Assembly: GCF_030690725.1 (NCBI RefSeq)
Contig: NZ_JAUYGD010000010.1
Location: 1 to 58,468 of the forward strand
DNA: 58,468 bases
Reading direction: 5' to 3'
Source of the DNA: Pseudomonas sp.
GTDB taxonomy: Bacteria > Pseudomonadota > Gammaproteobacteria > Pseudomonadales > Pseudomonadaceae
The notes beneath the pieces were generated by a model. That model worked only from the letters and a program-made list of their open reading frames with translations. It was not told where the DNA came from and did no database searches. The position numbers were made by a program, and so were the translations under genes. Below are positions 8,122-17,955 of the stretch, one piece after another (positions within the stretch are counted from its first letter, which is position 1; every line of letters starts with the position of its first letter).

Positions 8122-9216
8122 TTACAGCCCAGCCGTGGGCAAGTCACCGGGTAGCGCGACGCCGCGCTCGGCGCAATCGGCCACCGTTGCGATTAACCCA
8201 GTCAGGTCGAAACCCTGGGCGCTGAGCCAGGCCTGATCGTAGTAGGTATCGGCATAGCGCTCGCCACCATCGCAGAGAATCGCCACCACCGAACCGGATT
8301 CCCCCGCCGCGACCATCCGCTGCGCCACCAATAGCGCGCCAATCAGATTGGTCCCGCTGGAGCCGCCCACTTTGCGGCCCAGGCGCTGCGCCAGGTAATG
8401 CATGGCGGCCAACGACAAGGCATCCGGCACCTTGCACATGGCATCGATCACCGACGGCAGAAAGGACGCCTCGACCCGTGGCCGACCAATGCCTTCGATG
8501 CGCGAACCATGATTCAGGCACAGGCTGGCATCACCCGTGCGGTAGTAATCGAAGAACACCGAACGCTCGGCATCGGCGCACAACACCAGGGTGCTGTGGC
8601 GGCGATAGCGCACATAGCGCCCCAACGTTGCCAGGGTACCGCCAGTGCCTGGGCTGGACACCAGCCAGCTCGGCTCGGGAAAGCGCTCGCTGCGCAGCTG
8701 CTGGAAAATCGACTCGGCAATATTGTTGTTGGCGCGCCAATCGGTGGCGCGCTCGGCGTAGGTGAACTGATCCATAAAATGCCCGCCGGTCTCGCGCGCC
8801 AGGCGCTCGGACTCGGCGTAGATCTGCGTCGGGTCCGTCACCAGATGGCTCTGGCCGCCGTAGAAGGCGATCTGCGCGATCTTCTCCTTCGAGGTGCTGG
8901 CCGGCATCACCGCGATAAACGGTAGCCCCAGCAAGCGGGCGAAGTAGGCCTCGGAGATTGCCGTGGAACCGCTGGACGCCTCGATCACCGGCGCACCGGG
9001 CTTGAGCCAGCCGTTACACAGCGCATAGAGAAACAGCGAGCGCGCCAGGCGGTGCTTGAGGCTGCCAGTGGGGTGGCTGGATTCGTCCTTGAAATACAAC
9101 TCGACGCCTGACAAGCCCGGCAGTGCCAAGGGAATCAGATGGGTATCGGCGCTGCGCTGAAAATCCGCCTCGATAATACGGATAGCCTCGCGCGCCCAAG
9201 TTCTTGAATCACTCAT
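8122..9216 (-). CDS. PLP-dependent cysteine synthase family protein (possible cysteine desulfhydrase)
   Basis: 364 residues of the fold-type II PLP family. The PLP lysine is in GSLKHRLA at about residue 54; [13 protein letters not shown] binds the substrate carboxylate and [15 protein letters not shown] the phosphate. The overall layout resembles the Cds1-type branch, whose known members release sulfide from cysteine, rather than CysK/CysM, which are about 300-320 residues and do not carry this tail. The exact reaction is an inference. It lies 10 bases after the EamA exporter gene and is probably co-transcribed with it. Start supported by TAAGG before the ATG. Confidence 0.75.
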   Translation of the reverse strand: MSDSRTWAREAIRIIEADFQRSADTHLIPLALPGLSGVELYFKDESSHPTGSLKHRLARSLFLYALCNGWLKPGAPVIEASSGSTAISEAYFARLLGLPFIAVMPASTSKEKIAQIAFYGGQSHLVTDPTQIYAESERLARETGGHFMDQFTYAERATDWRANNNIAESIFQQLRSERFPEPSWLVSSPGTGGTLATLGRYVRYRRHSTLVLCADAERSVFFDYYRTGDASLCLNHGSRIEGIGRPRVEASFLPSVIDAMCKVPDALSLAAMHYLAQRLGRKVGGSSGTNLIGALLVAQRMVAAGESGSVVAILCDGGERYADTYYDQAWLSAQGFDLTGLIATVADCAERGVALPGDLPTAGL

Positions 9217-9226
9217 GCCTTACCCC

Positions 9227-10132
9227 CTAATCCAAAACACCGGCTGGTACCACGCGCGTACCGCGCCACTGACTTAGCAATACGCCAGCGAACACCAATC
9301 CCGCCGCCAGCATCTGCACAGCATTCAGGCTTTCGCCCAATAGCAGTATGGCGAACAGCAGGGTGAATACCGGGATCAGGTTGGTAAAGCCCGACGCCTG
9401 GCTGGCCGGCAGGCGGCTGACGCCGAAGTTGTACAACCCGTAAGCGCCCACCGTGACCAGAATCCCCAGGTACGCCACCGCGCCCAAGCCCATGGAGCTG
9501 ACGCTGGCTGGCAACGGCGCGCTGAGCAGTGCCAACGGCAGAAAGAAAATAGTGCCTACAAAGGCCACCATGGCGGTCAGCAGAAAGGGCGAATAACGCG
9601 ATGACAGGTGCTTGAGCAGCAGGGTGTAACCCATAGCGCAGAGCATCGCGAGCAGCTCGTAGAAGTTACCGAGAATCGGGTTGCTGGCATGCTCATCGGC
9701 GCTACCGGCCAGGCTCAGCCATACGGCGCCGATCAGGGCCAGGAGAAAACCGGCCAGGGTGATGCGGCTGATCCGTTCGCGCAGGAAGATAAACGCCCCC
9801 ACCGCCACCAGCAGCGGCAACAAGGCCGTGACCATGCCAGCCTGTGCGGCGCTGGTGTGTTGCAGCGCCAGGGCTTCGAAGAGGAAATACAGACAGGGTT
9901 CGCAGGCGGCCAGGCCCAGCAGGTATTTCCAGTCACCGGCGCGGTAGTGCATCTGTCCACGCCAGCGCCACGCCAGCAAAAACACCAGGCTGCCCAAGGC
10001 CATACGGCCGAAGATCACCCACAACGGCGGCAACTCGGCAAAGGCCAGTTTCAGCGCAATAAAGGAACTGCCCCACAGCGCCATGGCGATCACCAGGCAG
10101 ATCACCGCAATGCCCCTTCCCTGCTCACGCAT
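9227..10132 (-). CDS. EamA/DMT family transporter
   Basis: 301 residues with the ten-helix pattern of two EamA repeats (first begins IAVICLVIAMALWGSSFIALK; second begins LLAMLCAMGYTLLL). Members export amino acids and other small metabolites across the inner membrane. The ATG at 10132 follows a GGGG stretch; a TTG at 10138 is also in frame. It is the upstream gene of a pair with the PLP enzyme, so a thiol or amino-acid substrate is plausible but not shown. Confidence 0.85.
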   Translation of the reverse strand: MREQGRGIAVICLVIAMALWGSSFIALKLAFAELPPLWVIFGRMALGSLVFLLAWRWRGQMHYRAGDWKYLLGLAACEPCLYFLFEALALQHTSAAQAGMVTALLPLLVAVGAFIFLRERISRITLAGFLLALIGAVWLSLAGSADEHASNPILGNFYELLAMLCAMGYTLLLKHLSSRYSPFLLTAMVAFVGTIFFLPLALLSAPLPASVSSMGLGAVAYLGILVTVGAYGLYNFGVSRLPASQASGFTNLIPVFTLLFAILLLGESLNAVQMLAAGLVFAGVLLSQWRGTRVVPAGVLD

Positions 10133-10169
10133 ACCCAAGCCCCTGACTAAAGGCTGCAGTGTAGAGAGG

Positions 10170-10204
10170 CATACGCGGCGCCGACAGATACAGTCAGCGC
10201 CGCG
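10170..10204. repeat. GC-rich inverted repeat
   Basis: CGCGGCGC and GCGCCGCG arms frame about 15 bases in the gap between the mrp operon end and the EamA gene. No T-run on either side. Confidence 0.4.
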
Positions 10205-10233
10205 AACTGTGTGGGGTGGTTCGAGACGAGACA

Positions 10234-10261
10234 GCCGTCGCGGCTAAAGCCCCTCCCACAG
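10234..10261 (-). repeat. Pseudomonas REP element
   Basis: On the minus strand this reads TGTGGGAGGGGCTTTAGCCG followed by CGACGGC, a form of the repeated extragenic palindrome common in Pseudomonas genomes. It lies between the mrp operon and the EamA gene. Confidence 0.65.
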
Positions 10262-10283
10262 GAAGCGCGACGCAACCGGCACC

Positions 10284-10616
10284 TTATTGTTCCCAGGGTT
10301 TACCGCGAGTTTGCTCGTTGATCTGCAGCTTCTGCTGCAGCGCGGCCTTGGCCAGCATATGAGCGCTGACCGGTGCGGTGATAAACAGAAACAGAGCGAT
10401 CAGCAGCTCATGCAGGCTGACACCCTCGCCACGAAAGCTGAAGTAGATCAGCGAGGCGATCACCATGCCGCCCACGCCCAGGGTGCTGGCCTTGGTCGGG
10501 CCGTGCAGGCGCATAAAGAAGTCCGGCAGGCGGTACAGGCCGATTGCACCAATCAAGGCGAACAGGCTGCCAATCAGCAGAAACAGCGCCACCAGCGCTT
10601 CGATCCAAGTATCCAT
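10284..10616 (-). CDS. mrpG: Monovalent cation/H+ antiporter subunit G (MrpG/ShaG)
   Basis: 110 residues with three hydrophobic segments (ALVALFLLIGSLFALIGAIG; GVGGMVIASLIYFS; LHELLIALFLFITAPVSAHM). The family motif RLPDFFMRLHGPTKASTLG is present. This is the last gene of the antiporter operon, 23 bases after mrpF. All subunits are needed for activity in characterised systems. Confidence 0.93.
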   Translation of the reverse strand: MDTWIEALVALFLLIGSLFALIGAIGLYRLPDFFMRLHGPTKASTLGVGGMVIASLIYFSFRGEGVSLHELLIALFLFITAPVSAHMLAKAALQQKLQINEQTRGKPWEQ

Positions 10617-10639
10617 TCAGCAGTCTCCGTAGAACGTTG

Positions 10640-10909
10640 TTACTCGATGATGTCGCCACGCAGCAAATACTTGGCCACGGCCACCGTGCCTATAAAGCCC
10701 ATCACCGCAATCAGCAGGGCCGCTTCAAAATACAGATCGCTGCCCAACCAGATGCCAAACAGCACCAACATGGCAATCGCGTTGATATACAGGGTATCCA
10801 GAGCCAGGATGCGGTCGGGCAAATCCGGGCCGATGATCAGGCGCGCCATGGTCAGTACCAGGGCCAGGCCGATGATCACCAGGCACAGCGGAATCACGTA
10901 GGCGAGCAT
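10640..10909 (-). CDS. mrpF: Monovalent cation/H+ antiporter subunit F (MrpF/ShaF)
   Basis: 89 residues with three membrane segments and the family core RLIIGPDLPDRILALDTLYIN. Its start overlaps the end of mrpE by 16 bases, which suggests translational coupling. Confidence 0.93.
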   Translation of the reverse strand: MLAYVIPLCLVIIGLALVLTMARLIIGPDLPDRILALDTLYINAIAMLVLFGIWLGSDLYFEAALLIAVMGFIGTVAVAKYLLRGDIIE

Positions 10910-11397
10910 GTGAATACCTCCAGCAAGGGTGCTTCGTAGCGCTGTTTGATTTCCGCCACCAAGGCTTCGGCGTCCGGCACATCGAGGCCGTGTACCAGGA
11001 GCATCTTGCGGTCATCGCTAAGGTCAGCGGATACCGTGCCCGGGGTCAGCGAGATGATGCTGGTGAGCATGGTCAGCGCCAGTTCATCTTCCAGCAGCAT
11101 GGGAATCTCCACGAACGCCGGGCGCAGCTTGGCGGGCGGCCCGAGGATCAGCTTGGCCACCTGCAGGTTGGCGGTGACGATATCGCCGAGGATGCGCAGC
11201 AAAAACAGGCACAGTTTGAAGGGCTTGTAGACCCGTGGCGGGTTGATCCAGAACACCTGGGTCAACAGCGGAATCGCCCAGCCGAGCAGCGCCCCGAGCA
11301 GCCAGTGGCCCAGGCTCAGGTCATTCATCAACAGCAGCCAGACCAGTAACAGGCACAGGCTCAGCAGCGGATGGGGTAACCAGCGACGTGCTTTCAT
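10894..11397 (-). CDS. mrpE: Monovalent cation/H+ antiporter subunit E (MrpE/ShaE)
   Basis: 167 residues: two N-terminal membrane helices (LLSLCLLLVWLLLMNDLSLG...) then a cytoplasmic domain with SIISLTPGTVSADLSDD, the MrpE signature. The ATG overlaps the mrpD stop (ATGA), typical of coupled subunits. Confidence 0.93.
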   Translation of the reverse strand: MKARRWLPHPLLSLCLLLVWLLLMNDLSLGHWLLGALLGWAIPLLTQVFWINPPRVYKPFKLCLFLLRILGDIVTANLQVAKLILGPPAKLRPAFVEIPMLLEDELALTMLTSIISLTPGTVSADLSDDRKMLLVHGLDVPDAEALVAEIKQRYEAPLLEVFTCSPT

Positions 11398-12899
11398 CGT
11401 ACAGCTCCCGATTCGATGATTTGCCGGTACAACGCCAGGTCATGCAGTTGACTGGCCGTGGCCTCGACGTAACTGAGCAGCGGCGCGGCGCCAACCATCA
11501 GCAGCAGGCTGAGCAGCAGCAAGCCGGCGCAGGCCAGCAGCCGGCCGTAGTCCAGCTCGGCGCTGTCCAGCTGGCTCAGGCCGACACGCCAGAACAGCAT
11601 ACTGCCGGCACGGCTCAGGGCAATCAGGGTCAGCAGACCGCCGCCCAGCACCACGGGCCACAGCATGAGCGCCTGCACACCCGGCTCCAGCGAGCGCAGC
11701 AACAGCAGCTTGCCGATAAACCCGGAGAGCGGCGGCAGGCCGGCCACAGCAATCGCGCCGAAGAAGAACAGGCCGCCGAGCAGATGCGGATTCTGCAGCG
11801 CCGGGCCCTGCACCAGCAGCCCCTGCTTGTCGCCGCGCTGACGGCTAATCAAGTCCGCCAGCAGGAACATCCCGCCTGCCACCCAAGTGCTGTGCACCAG
11901 GTAATACAAGGCGGCGGCCAGGGCTTGCTCGGTGCCGATGGCAATACCGGCGAGCAAGGTGCCGACCGACACCACCACCAGATAGGCCAAGAGGCCCTGC
12001 AGGCTGACCGCAGCCAGCGCGCCGATCACGCCCAGCGCCAGGGTCAGCAGGGCAATTGGCCAGAGCCAGTCGTTGGCCATATTGGCCAGGCTGCCGGCAT
12101 CGTCACCGAAGATCAGCGTGTACACGCGGATGATCGAATACAGGCCGACCTTGGTCATGATCGCAAACAGCGCAGCGACCGGCGCAGTGGCCGAGGCATA
12201 GGCCTTGGGCAGCCAGAAATACAACGGCAGAAACGCCGCCTTGAGGCCAAATACCACCAGCAGCAACAGCCCGGCAGCACCGAGCAGCGCCGCATCATCC
12301 GGCCCGGCAGCGGCCACCCGACTGGCCATATCGGCCATGTTCAGGGTGCCGGTGATGCCATACAGCACGCCTACCGCAAGCAGGAAGAACGCCGAGCCCA
12401 CCAGGTTCAGCACCACGTAATGCAGCCCCGCACGCACTCGCTCTACTCCGCCGCCATGCACCAACAGCGAGTAGGAGGCGATCAGCAGGATTTCGAAGAA
12501 TACGAACAGGTTGAACAGATCGCCGGTGAGAAAGGCACCGTTAATGCCCATCAACTGGAACTGGAACAACGCATGGAAACTCTGCCCGCGCTGATCATCA
12601 CCCCGCACTGCATAGAGCAAGGCAAAGCTGCCAAGCACCGCCGTGACCACCAGCAGCAAGGCGCTCAGGCGATCAAGCAGCAGGATGATGCCGAACGGCG
12701 CTGCCCAGTTACCGGCGGCATACACCTGCAGCACGTCCTGATCAGCCAGCCAGAGCAGATAGCCGCTCAATGGCAGCAGCAACAAGGTGGCCAGCAGCGA
12801 CAGGCTGCGTTTGACTCGCAGGCTCAAGCCCGCGCCCAGCAGCAACAGGCTGCCGGCAAACATCGGCAGCAGGATGGGCAGGATCAAGCCGTGGTTCAT
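11394..12899 (-). CDS. mrpD: Monovalent cation/H+ antiporter subunit D (MrpD/ShaD)
   Basis: 501 residues, about 14 membrane segments, homologous to complex I subunits NuoM/NuoN. Visible are the central antiporter-like region (LKAAFLPLYFWLPKAYASAT with its conserved lysine) and a further YYLVHSTWVAGG helix. It is one of the two proton-path subunits with MrpA. Overlaps mrpC by 4 bases and mrpE by 4. Confidence 0.94.
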   Translation of the reverse strand: MNHGLILPILLPMFAGSLLLLGAGLSLRVKRSLSLLATLLLLPLSGYLLWLADQDVLQVYAAGNWAAPFGIILLLDRLSALLLVVTAVLGSFALLYAVRGDDQRGQSFHALFQFQLMGINGAFLTGDLFNLFVFFEILLIASYSLLVHGGGVERVRAGLHYVVLNLVGSAFFLLAVGVLYGITGTLNMADMASRVAAAGPDDAALLGAAGLLLLVVFGLKAAFLPLYFWLPKAYASATAPVAALFAIMTKVGLYSIIRVYTLIFGDDAGSLANMANDWLWPIALLTLALGVIGALAAVSLQGLLAYLVVVSVGTLLAGIAIGTEQALAAALYYLVHSTWVAGGMFLLADLISRQRGDKQGLLVQGPALQNPHLLGGLFFFGAIAVAGLPPLSGFIGKLLLLRSLEPGVQALMLWPVVLGGGLLTLIALSRAGSMLFWRVGLSQLDSAELDYGRLLACAGLLLLSLLLMVGAAPLLSYVEATASQLHDLALYRQIIESGAVR

Positions 12900-13225
12900 T
12901 GCGCAGGCTCCTGGCCGTCAACATGGTCGGTCTGGGTTTCGCCCACGCTGCGCAGCGCCAGCACTACGACGAAGGCGGTCATGGCAAAGCCGATCACGAT
13001 GGCAGTCAGCACCAGCGCTTGCGGCAGCGGGTCAGCGTACTCGCTGCTCTTGCCGATCACCGTGACCACGCCACTCTGCAGGCGGCCCATGGCAAACAGG
13101 AACAGGTTGACCGCATAGGAAATCAGCGTCAGCCCCAGCACTACCGGGAAGGTCCGCGCGCGCAGCAGCAGGTACACACCGCTGGCGGTGAGGATGCCCA
13201 GGGTTGCGGCAAATATGGCTTCCAT
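12896..13225 (-). CDS. mrpC: Monovalent cation/H+ antiporter subunit C (MrpC/ShaC)
   Basis: 109 residues and three membrane helices, homologous to NuoK. GLTLISYAVNLFLFAMGR and DPLPQALVLTAIVIGFAMTA are typical of the family. It begins one base after the mrpA stop. Confidence 0.93.
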   Translation of the reverse strand: MEAIFAATLGILTASGVYLLLRARTFPVVLGLTLISYAVNLFLFAMGRLQSGVVTVIGKSSEYADPLPQALVLTAIVIGFAMTAFVVVLALRSVGETQTDHVDGQEPAQ

Positions 13226-13226
13226 C

Positions 13227-16019
13227 TCAAAGCACCTCTTGTGCAGCTTTTTCCTGGGTCAACTTACCCAGGTTGGCGAGAATCAGCAGGGTCGCGCCGA
13301 CAACCGTCAGGTACACGCCCAGGTCGAACAGCATGGCAGTGGCCAACTCGATTTCACCGACCAGCGGGATATGGAAATGACCGAAGGCCGAGGTCAGGAA
13401 CGGCCGGTCAAACAGCCAGCTGCCCAGGCCGGTCAGCCCGGCAATCAATACGCCGAGGCCGGCCATGCCCTGGTAATTCAGCGGCAGGCGCGACTGCGTC
13501 CACTGCACGCCACTGGCGACGTATTGCAGGATCAGCGCCACGGCCGTCACCAAGCCAGCGATAAAGCCGCCACCCGGCAGGTTGTGCCCGCGCAGGAAGA
13601 TAAACACCGAGACCAGCAGCGCCATCGGCAACAGCACCCGCGACAGAGTGGCGAGGATCAGCGGATGGCGGTCACGCGCCCAGTCGCGCCCCTGTGCATC
13701 GACCTTCGGCTGGATCAGGCGTAGGCCATCGAGCAGTGCGAAGATGCCCACGGCGGCAATCGCCAGCACTGTGACCTCGCCGAGGGTATCGAAGCCACGG
13801 AAGTCCACCAGGATCACGTTGACCACGTTGGTGCCGCCACCGCCCGGCACGCTGTTCTCCAGGAAGAATGCGGAAATGCTGTCGTATGGCCGCGTCAGCA
13901 CGGCGAACACCAGCATCGCCACCATCACGCCAGTGCCGACCGCCAGGGTGAAGTCACGCAGACCGCGCAGGCTGCTCGACTCGATACGGGTATGCGCCGG
14001 CAGGAAGAACAGCGCGAGCATCAGCAGGATAATGGTCACCACCTCTACCGACAGCTGGGTCAGGGCCAGATCCGGCGCCGAATAACGGGCGAAGGCCAGG
14101 GCCACCATCAGCCCGACCACGCTGAGCATCAGCAGCGAAACCAGGCGCTGGCGGTGGAAGACCACCGTCACCAAGGCGGCCAAGGCCATGATGCCCAAGC
14201 CCAGAACGGTGATGCCGTCGATCTCGGCCATGGCCACTGGGCCGCTGATCTGCGGCAACGAGCTCAGCCCCTGAGTCACCACCAGCAAGGCCGCTGCCAG
14301 CAGCAGCGCCAGGTAACGCTGCAGCGATGCATTCTCCAGCCAGTGGGTGATCACGCTAGACACCTTGACCAGGATCAGCACACCACGCTCGAACAGCAGC
14401 TTGGCGTCAACACTCGGCAGCCCGGCATACCAGCGAAACAGCGGCTGACGGAACACGTACACCAGAATCCCGCCAAACAGGGCAATAAAGCTCATCAGCA
14501 GCGGCAGGTTGAAGCCATGCCAAATCGCCAGGCTGTAACTCGGTACATCACCGCCCAAGGTTGCCGAGGCGGCAGTCGCCAGCAGCGGCGCCACGGTGTA
14601 GGCCGGCACAATACCCACCAGCAGGCAGAGGAACACCAGAATCTCCACCGGCACCTTCATATAGCGCGGCGGCTCATGCGGCGGGTAATGCGGCAGGTCG
14701 ACCGGCTCGCCGTTGAAGAACACGTCGTGGATAAAGCGCAGCGAATACGCCACCGAGAACACCCCGGCCAGGGTTGCCGCTGCCGGGATCACCCAGTTGA
14801 AGCTGCCCAGCAGGTGCTGGTTGAGCGTCTCGGTAAAGAACATTTCCTTGCTCAGGAAGCCGTTGAGCAGCGGCACCCCGGCCATCGCCGAGGCCGCCAC
14901 CATGGCCAGCACGGCCGTATGCGGCATGTACTTCCACATACCGTTGATGCGCCGCATGTCGCGACTGCCGGTTTCGTGGTCGATGATCCCCGCCGCCATA
15001 AACAGCGAGGCCTTGAAGGTGGCGTGGTTGATGATGTGGAACACTGCCGCCACGGCGGCCAGGCGGGTATCCAGACCAAACAGCAAGGTGATCAGGCCCA
15101 GATGGCTGATGGTCGAATAGGCCAACAGACCCTTGAGGTCATGCTGAAACAACGCCATCCCGGCACCGACCAGCAAGGTCACCAGACCGGTGATGCTGAC
15201 CAGGTAGAACCACCACTCCGAGCCCGCCAGCGCCGGGTACAGGCGCGCCAGGAGAAACACCCCGGCCTTGACCATGGTCGCCGAGTGCAGATAGGCCGAC
15301 ACCGGCGTCGGTGCCGCCATGGCGTGCGGTAGCCAGAAGTGGAACGGGAACTGCGCCGATTTAGTGAACACCCCCAGCAGCACCAGAATCAGCGCCAGCG
15401 GGTACAGCTCATGGGCGCGGATCGCATAACCGGCCGCCAGCACCTGAGACAACTCGAAGCTGCCGGCGATATGGCCGATCAGCAGAATCCCGGCGAACAG
15501 CGCCAGGCCACCACCGCCCGTCACGGCCAGGGCCATGCGCGCGCCTTTGCGCGCATCCGAACGGGCGCCCCAGAAGCCGATCAAGAGGAACGACGACAGG
15601 CTGGTCAGCTCCCAGAACATCAGCATCAGCAGCAGGTTTTCCGACAGCACCACGCCGAGCATCGCGCCCATAAACAGCAGGAGGAAGGCGAAGAAGCGCC
15701 CCATCGGTTCCTTCTTCGACAGGTAATAGCGCGCGTAGAGAATGACCAGCAGGCCGATACCGAGAATCAGCAGGGCAAACAGAAAGCCCAGACCATCCAG
15801 GCGCAGGCTGAGATTCAGGCCCAGGGCCGGCAGCCACTCCAGTTTGACCTTGAGCACCTCACCAGCAAATACCGCAGACTGCTGCGAGAACAACAGCACC
15901 AAAGCCGTCAGCGGCGCCAATGCTGCCGCTACAGCGCAGGCGGAACGGCCCATGCGTTCGGCCAGCAAAGGCAGAAAAATGCCGAGAAATGGCAAGGCGA
16001 TGATCAGCGCAAGCGTCAT
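13227..16019 (-). CDS. mrpA: Monovalent cation/H+ antiporter subunit A with fused subunit B (MrpAB/ShaA)
   Basis: 930 residues. The NuoL-like antiporter part covers about 1-480 ([40 protein letters not shown] near 333). The MbhD-like segment [15 protein letters not shown] is near 643, and from about 790 comes an MrpB domain ([20 protein letters not shown] near 815). The fusion gives a six-gene operon instead of seven, as in other Pseudomonas (group 2 systems). The complex exchanges cytoplasmic Na+ or K+ for protons and supports salt and alkali tolerance. AGGGG precedes the ATG. Confidence 0.95.
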   Translation of the reverse strand: MTLALIIALPFLGIFLPLLAERMGRSACAVAAALAPLTALVLLFSQQSAVFAGEVLKVKLEWLPALGLNLSLRLDGLGFLFALLILGIGLLVILYARYYLSKKEPMGRFFAFLLLFMGAMLGVVLSENLLLMLMFWELTSLSSFLLIGFWGARSDARKGARMALAVTGGGGLALFAGILLIGHIAGSFELSQVLAAGYAIRAHELYPLALILVLLGVFTKSAQFPFHFWLPHAMAAPTPVSAYLHSATMVKAGVFLLARLYPALAGSEWWFYLVSITGLVTLLVGAGMALFQHDLKGLLAYSTISHLGLITLLFGLDTRLAAVAAVFHIINHATFKASLFMAAGIIDHETGSRDMRRINGMWKYMPHTAVLAMVAASAMAGVPLLNGFLSKEMFFTETLNQHLLGSFNWVIPAAATLAGVFSVAYSLRFIHDVFFNGEPVDLPHYPPHEPPRYMKVPVEILVFLCLLVGIVPAYTVAPLLATAASATLGGDVPSYSLAIWHGFNLPLLMSFIALFGGILVYVFRQPLFRWYAGLPSVDAKLLFERGVLILVKVSSVITHWLENASLQRYLALLLAAALLVVTQGLSSLPQISGPVAMAEIDGITVLGLGIMALAALVTVVFHRQRLVSLLMLSVVGLMVALAFARYSAPDLALTQLSVEVVTIILLMLALFFLPAHTRIESSSLRGLRDFTLAVGTGVMVAMLVFAVLTRPYDSISAFFLENSVPGGGGTNVVNVILVDFRGFDTLGEVTVLAIAAVGIFALLDGLRLIQPKVDAQGRDWARDRHPLILATLSRVLLPMALLVSVFIFLRGHNLPGGGFIAGLVTAVALILQYVASGVQWTQSRLPLNYQGMAGLGVLIAGLTGLGSWLFDRPFLTSAFGHFHIPLVGEIELATAMLFDLGVYLTVVGATLLILANLGKLTQEKAAQEVL

Positions 16020-16297
16020 AGAAAAACCCCTAAATACGAACCCGGCACGTACCCGGCTGACTCCCTAACCTTCTCACTGCGGTCAACCGCAGGCTTTTGC
16101 CTGCGCAGCAACCCGCGCAAAAGTATTGCACTGCAGAACAACTAAAGCCCGTCAGCACAAAAGCGTGCGCGATTATCCATAACTATCGGCCAACCGTCAT
16201 GGATAGAATTATTACTAAACACTGTGTTTTCCGCGAGCTTGCCTGAAAAACCTGAGAAACGCCGATAAACATCTGGTTTATCTAGAAAAAAGGCAAT
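16020..16297 (-). promoter_or_regulatory. Leader region of the mrp operon
   Basis: 278 bases between mrpA and the SlyB-like gene must hold the mrp promoter. On the minus strand the leader has a CGCAGGC-AAAA-GCCTGCG hairpin (about 16089-16106) followed by GCGGTTGACCGC, close before the coding region. Promoter boxes were not clear. The hairpins may shape mRNA stability or translation. Confidence 0.35.
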
Positions 16298-16327
16298 AAA
16301 AAACCGGATCAGTCAGGACTGATCCGG
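16298..16327 (-). terminator. Rho-independent terminator of the SlyB-like gene
   Basis: A perfect 10-bp stem (CCGGATCAGT, 16304-16313; ACTGATCCGG, 16318-16327) with a CAGG loop is followed on the minus strand by six T, 12 bases after the stop codon at 16340. Confidence 0.9.
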
Positions 16328-16339
16328 CCTCTTCGACAC

Positions 16340-16801
16340 TCAGTGAGTAACGCGACTGGTGCCATTCACGGTCATGATGCGCACGCGCTCACCAACGCGG
16401 AAAATTTGGTTTTCTTCAACGGCCTGCACGTAGGCGCGCATGCTGCCGTCATCTTCGCGCACGGTGATTTCCACACCCTGGGTGCGGGTCAGGCCTTCCT
16501 CGGTCATCGCGCCCAGCAGGCCACCGGCCACTGCACCGATCACCGCCGCCACCGCGCTGCCACGCCCACCACCGACGCCGCTACCGGCCACGCCGCCAAT
16601 GACTGCACCAGCACCTGCGCCGATAGGCGTTTTCGTGCCTTCGATCTTCACTGGGCGCAACGCTTCGATGGTGCCCATGCGCACGGTCTGCACGGTGCGT
16701 GCTTCATCGCGCGAGTAGGTGTCGCCCGTCAGGCTGGAGGCGCAGCCGCCCAACAGGGCCAGCACGGCAAACGAGGCAGCCAACAGAAAAGGTTTACGCA
16801 T
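16340..16801 (-). CDS. Glycine-zipper outer membrane lipoprotein, SlyB-like
   Basis: 153 residues. The lipobox LALLGGC at about 14-20 marks it as a lipoprotein. A glycine-zipper double helix follows (IGAGAGAVIGGVAGSGVGGG, then AVIGAVAGGLLGAMTEEG), and a C-terminal beta domain (GVEITVREDDGS...RVGERVRIM). This is the SlyB/PcpY arrangement; SlyB-type proteins sit in the outer membrane and respond to envelope stress. The ATG at 16801 has GGAG upstream. In P. aeruginosa a similar gene also lies next to the sha operon. Confidence 0.85.
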   Translation of the reverse strand: MRKPFLLAASFAVLALLGGCASSLTGDTYSRDEARTVQTVRMGTIEALRPVKIEGTKTPIGAGAGAVIGGVAGSGVGGGRGSAVAAVIGAVAGGLLGAMTEEGLTRTQGVEITVREDDGSMRAYVQAVEENQIFRVGERVRIMTVNGTSRVTH

Positions 16802-16974
16802 GATTGTTTCTCCAGTTAGGCAGGCCCCATTAAAACGCCTGCGCAGCTTCGCTGTCACCCGCCATTATGCGGCAAAACTTTACCTAACCTGCCGCGCGGA
16901 GCCAGGGCGCGACATTCCGCCGCGTTCAGAACCGACACCCAGCCCGCCTAAGCTAAGGCTTGATCGGGGGATTT

Positions 16975-17211
16975 ATGGATTATTTTATCGTCGCCATCAC
17001 CAGCGCTGCCGGGCTGTACTTCCACTGGTGGCTGTATGTGCGGATCAAACGCTGGATGGACCGCGACCTGGCGCTGTCACTGGCTGGCGACTCAGCGGCC
17101 AAGCGCAGCTATATGCTCGCTCGCCTGACCGAGGCGCAGTCCGCTGGCATCAAGCGCAGCGCCCTGCCCGCCTGGTTGGAGCAAGCCGCCGGGCAGTACC
17201 CCGGCGACTGA
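16975..17211 (+). CDS. Small conserved membrane-associated protein
   Basis: 78 residues. A single hydrophobic N-terminal segment (DYFIVAITSAAGLYFHWWLY) is followed by a basic, soluble stretch ending in EQAAGQYPGD. GGGGGA stands 4 bases before the ATG. It has no recognised function. It converges on pdxH with a 7-base gap, a neighbourhood I believe is conserved in Pseudomonas. Confidence 0.65.
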   Translation: MDYFIVAITSAAGLYFHWWLYVRIKRWMDRDLALSLAGDSAAKRSYMLARLTEAQSAGIKRSALPAWLEQAAGQYPGD

Positions 17212-17218
17212 AACGCGC

Positions 17219-17866
17219 TCAGGGCGCCAACCGCTCACGCAGCCAGTTCGCGCCCTGCAGACGAAAATTAAGGCGGTCATGCAGGCGGCTGGAACGGCCC
17301 TGCCAGAACTCGATGCGCTCCGGCAGCAGGCGATAGCCACCCCAGTGCGGCGGGCAATGCGGCGCACGATCGAGAAACCGCTGTTCGGTCTCGGCCAGCA
17401 GGCCTTCCAGCTCGGCGCGATCAGCAATCACCCGGCTTTGCGGCGACGCCCAGGCGCCCAGACGGCTGCCCAGCGGACGCACCTGAAAGTAGGCATCGCA
17501 CTCTTCTGCACTAACCCGCTCGACGCTCCCCTCGATTCGCACCTGCCGTTCCAGGCTAGGCCAGAAGAAGGTCATGGCGGCAAACGGATTGGCGACCAGG
17601 TGCTGGCCTTTGGCGCTGTCGTAGTTGCTGAAGAAGGTAAAGCCGCGCGCATCCAGGCCCTTGAGCAGCAGCACCCGGCAATGCGGGCGCCCTTCAGCAT
17701 CGACGGTCGCCAGGGTCATGGCATTCGGCTCGACCGGCAACTGCTCGGTCTTCACCGCATCGGCAAACCACTGCTCAAATAACGCAAAAGGCTCAAGCGG
17801 CGCTTGCGCCTCGCTCAAGCCATCGCGGGTGTAGTCACGGCGCATATCAGCCAGGGTTTGAGTCAT
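17219..17866 (-). CDS. pdxH: Pyridoxamine 5'-phosphate oxidase
   Basis: 215 residues, the family length. It oxidises pyridoxamine- or pyridoxine-5'-phosphate to pyridoxal phosphate with FMN and oxygen, the last step of B6 synthesis and salvage. The FMN-site segments [20 protein letters not shown] and [14 protein letters not shown], and the C-terminal family signature [18 protein letters not shown], are present. The ATG at 17866 is preferred over the in-frame TTG two codons earlier because GAGAGG is well spaced for it. Confidence 0.96.
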   Translation of the reverse strand: MTQTLADMRRDYTRDGLSEAQAPLEPFALFEQWFADAVKTEQLPVEPNAMTLATVDAEGRPHCRVLLLKGLDARGFTFFSNYDSAKGQHLVANPFAAMTFFWPSLERQVRIEGSVERVSAEECDAYFQVRPLGSRLGAWASPQSRVIADRAELEGLLAETEQRFLDRAPHCPPHWGGYRLLPERIEFWQGRSSRLHDRLNFRLQGANWLRERLAP

Positions 17867-17955
17867 CGGCAAATCCTCTCGATCAAGTCTTGCCTAGCTT
17901 ACCCGCGAGCGCTCTATCTGGCTTGATCTGCGGCAACGCGCCGCTACGTAGCGCG

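Noticed and set aside
11388..13118. A 576-codon frame opposite mrpD and mrpC
   Set aside because: Low-complexity Gln/His/Arg text, fully antisense to well-conserved subunits; a composition artefact.
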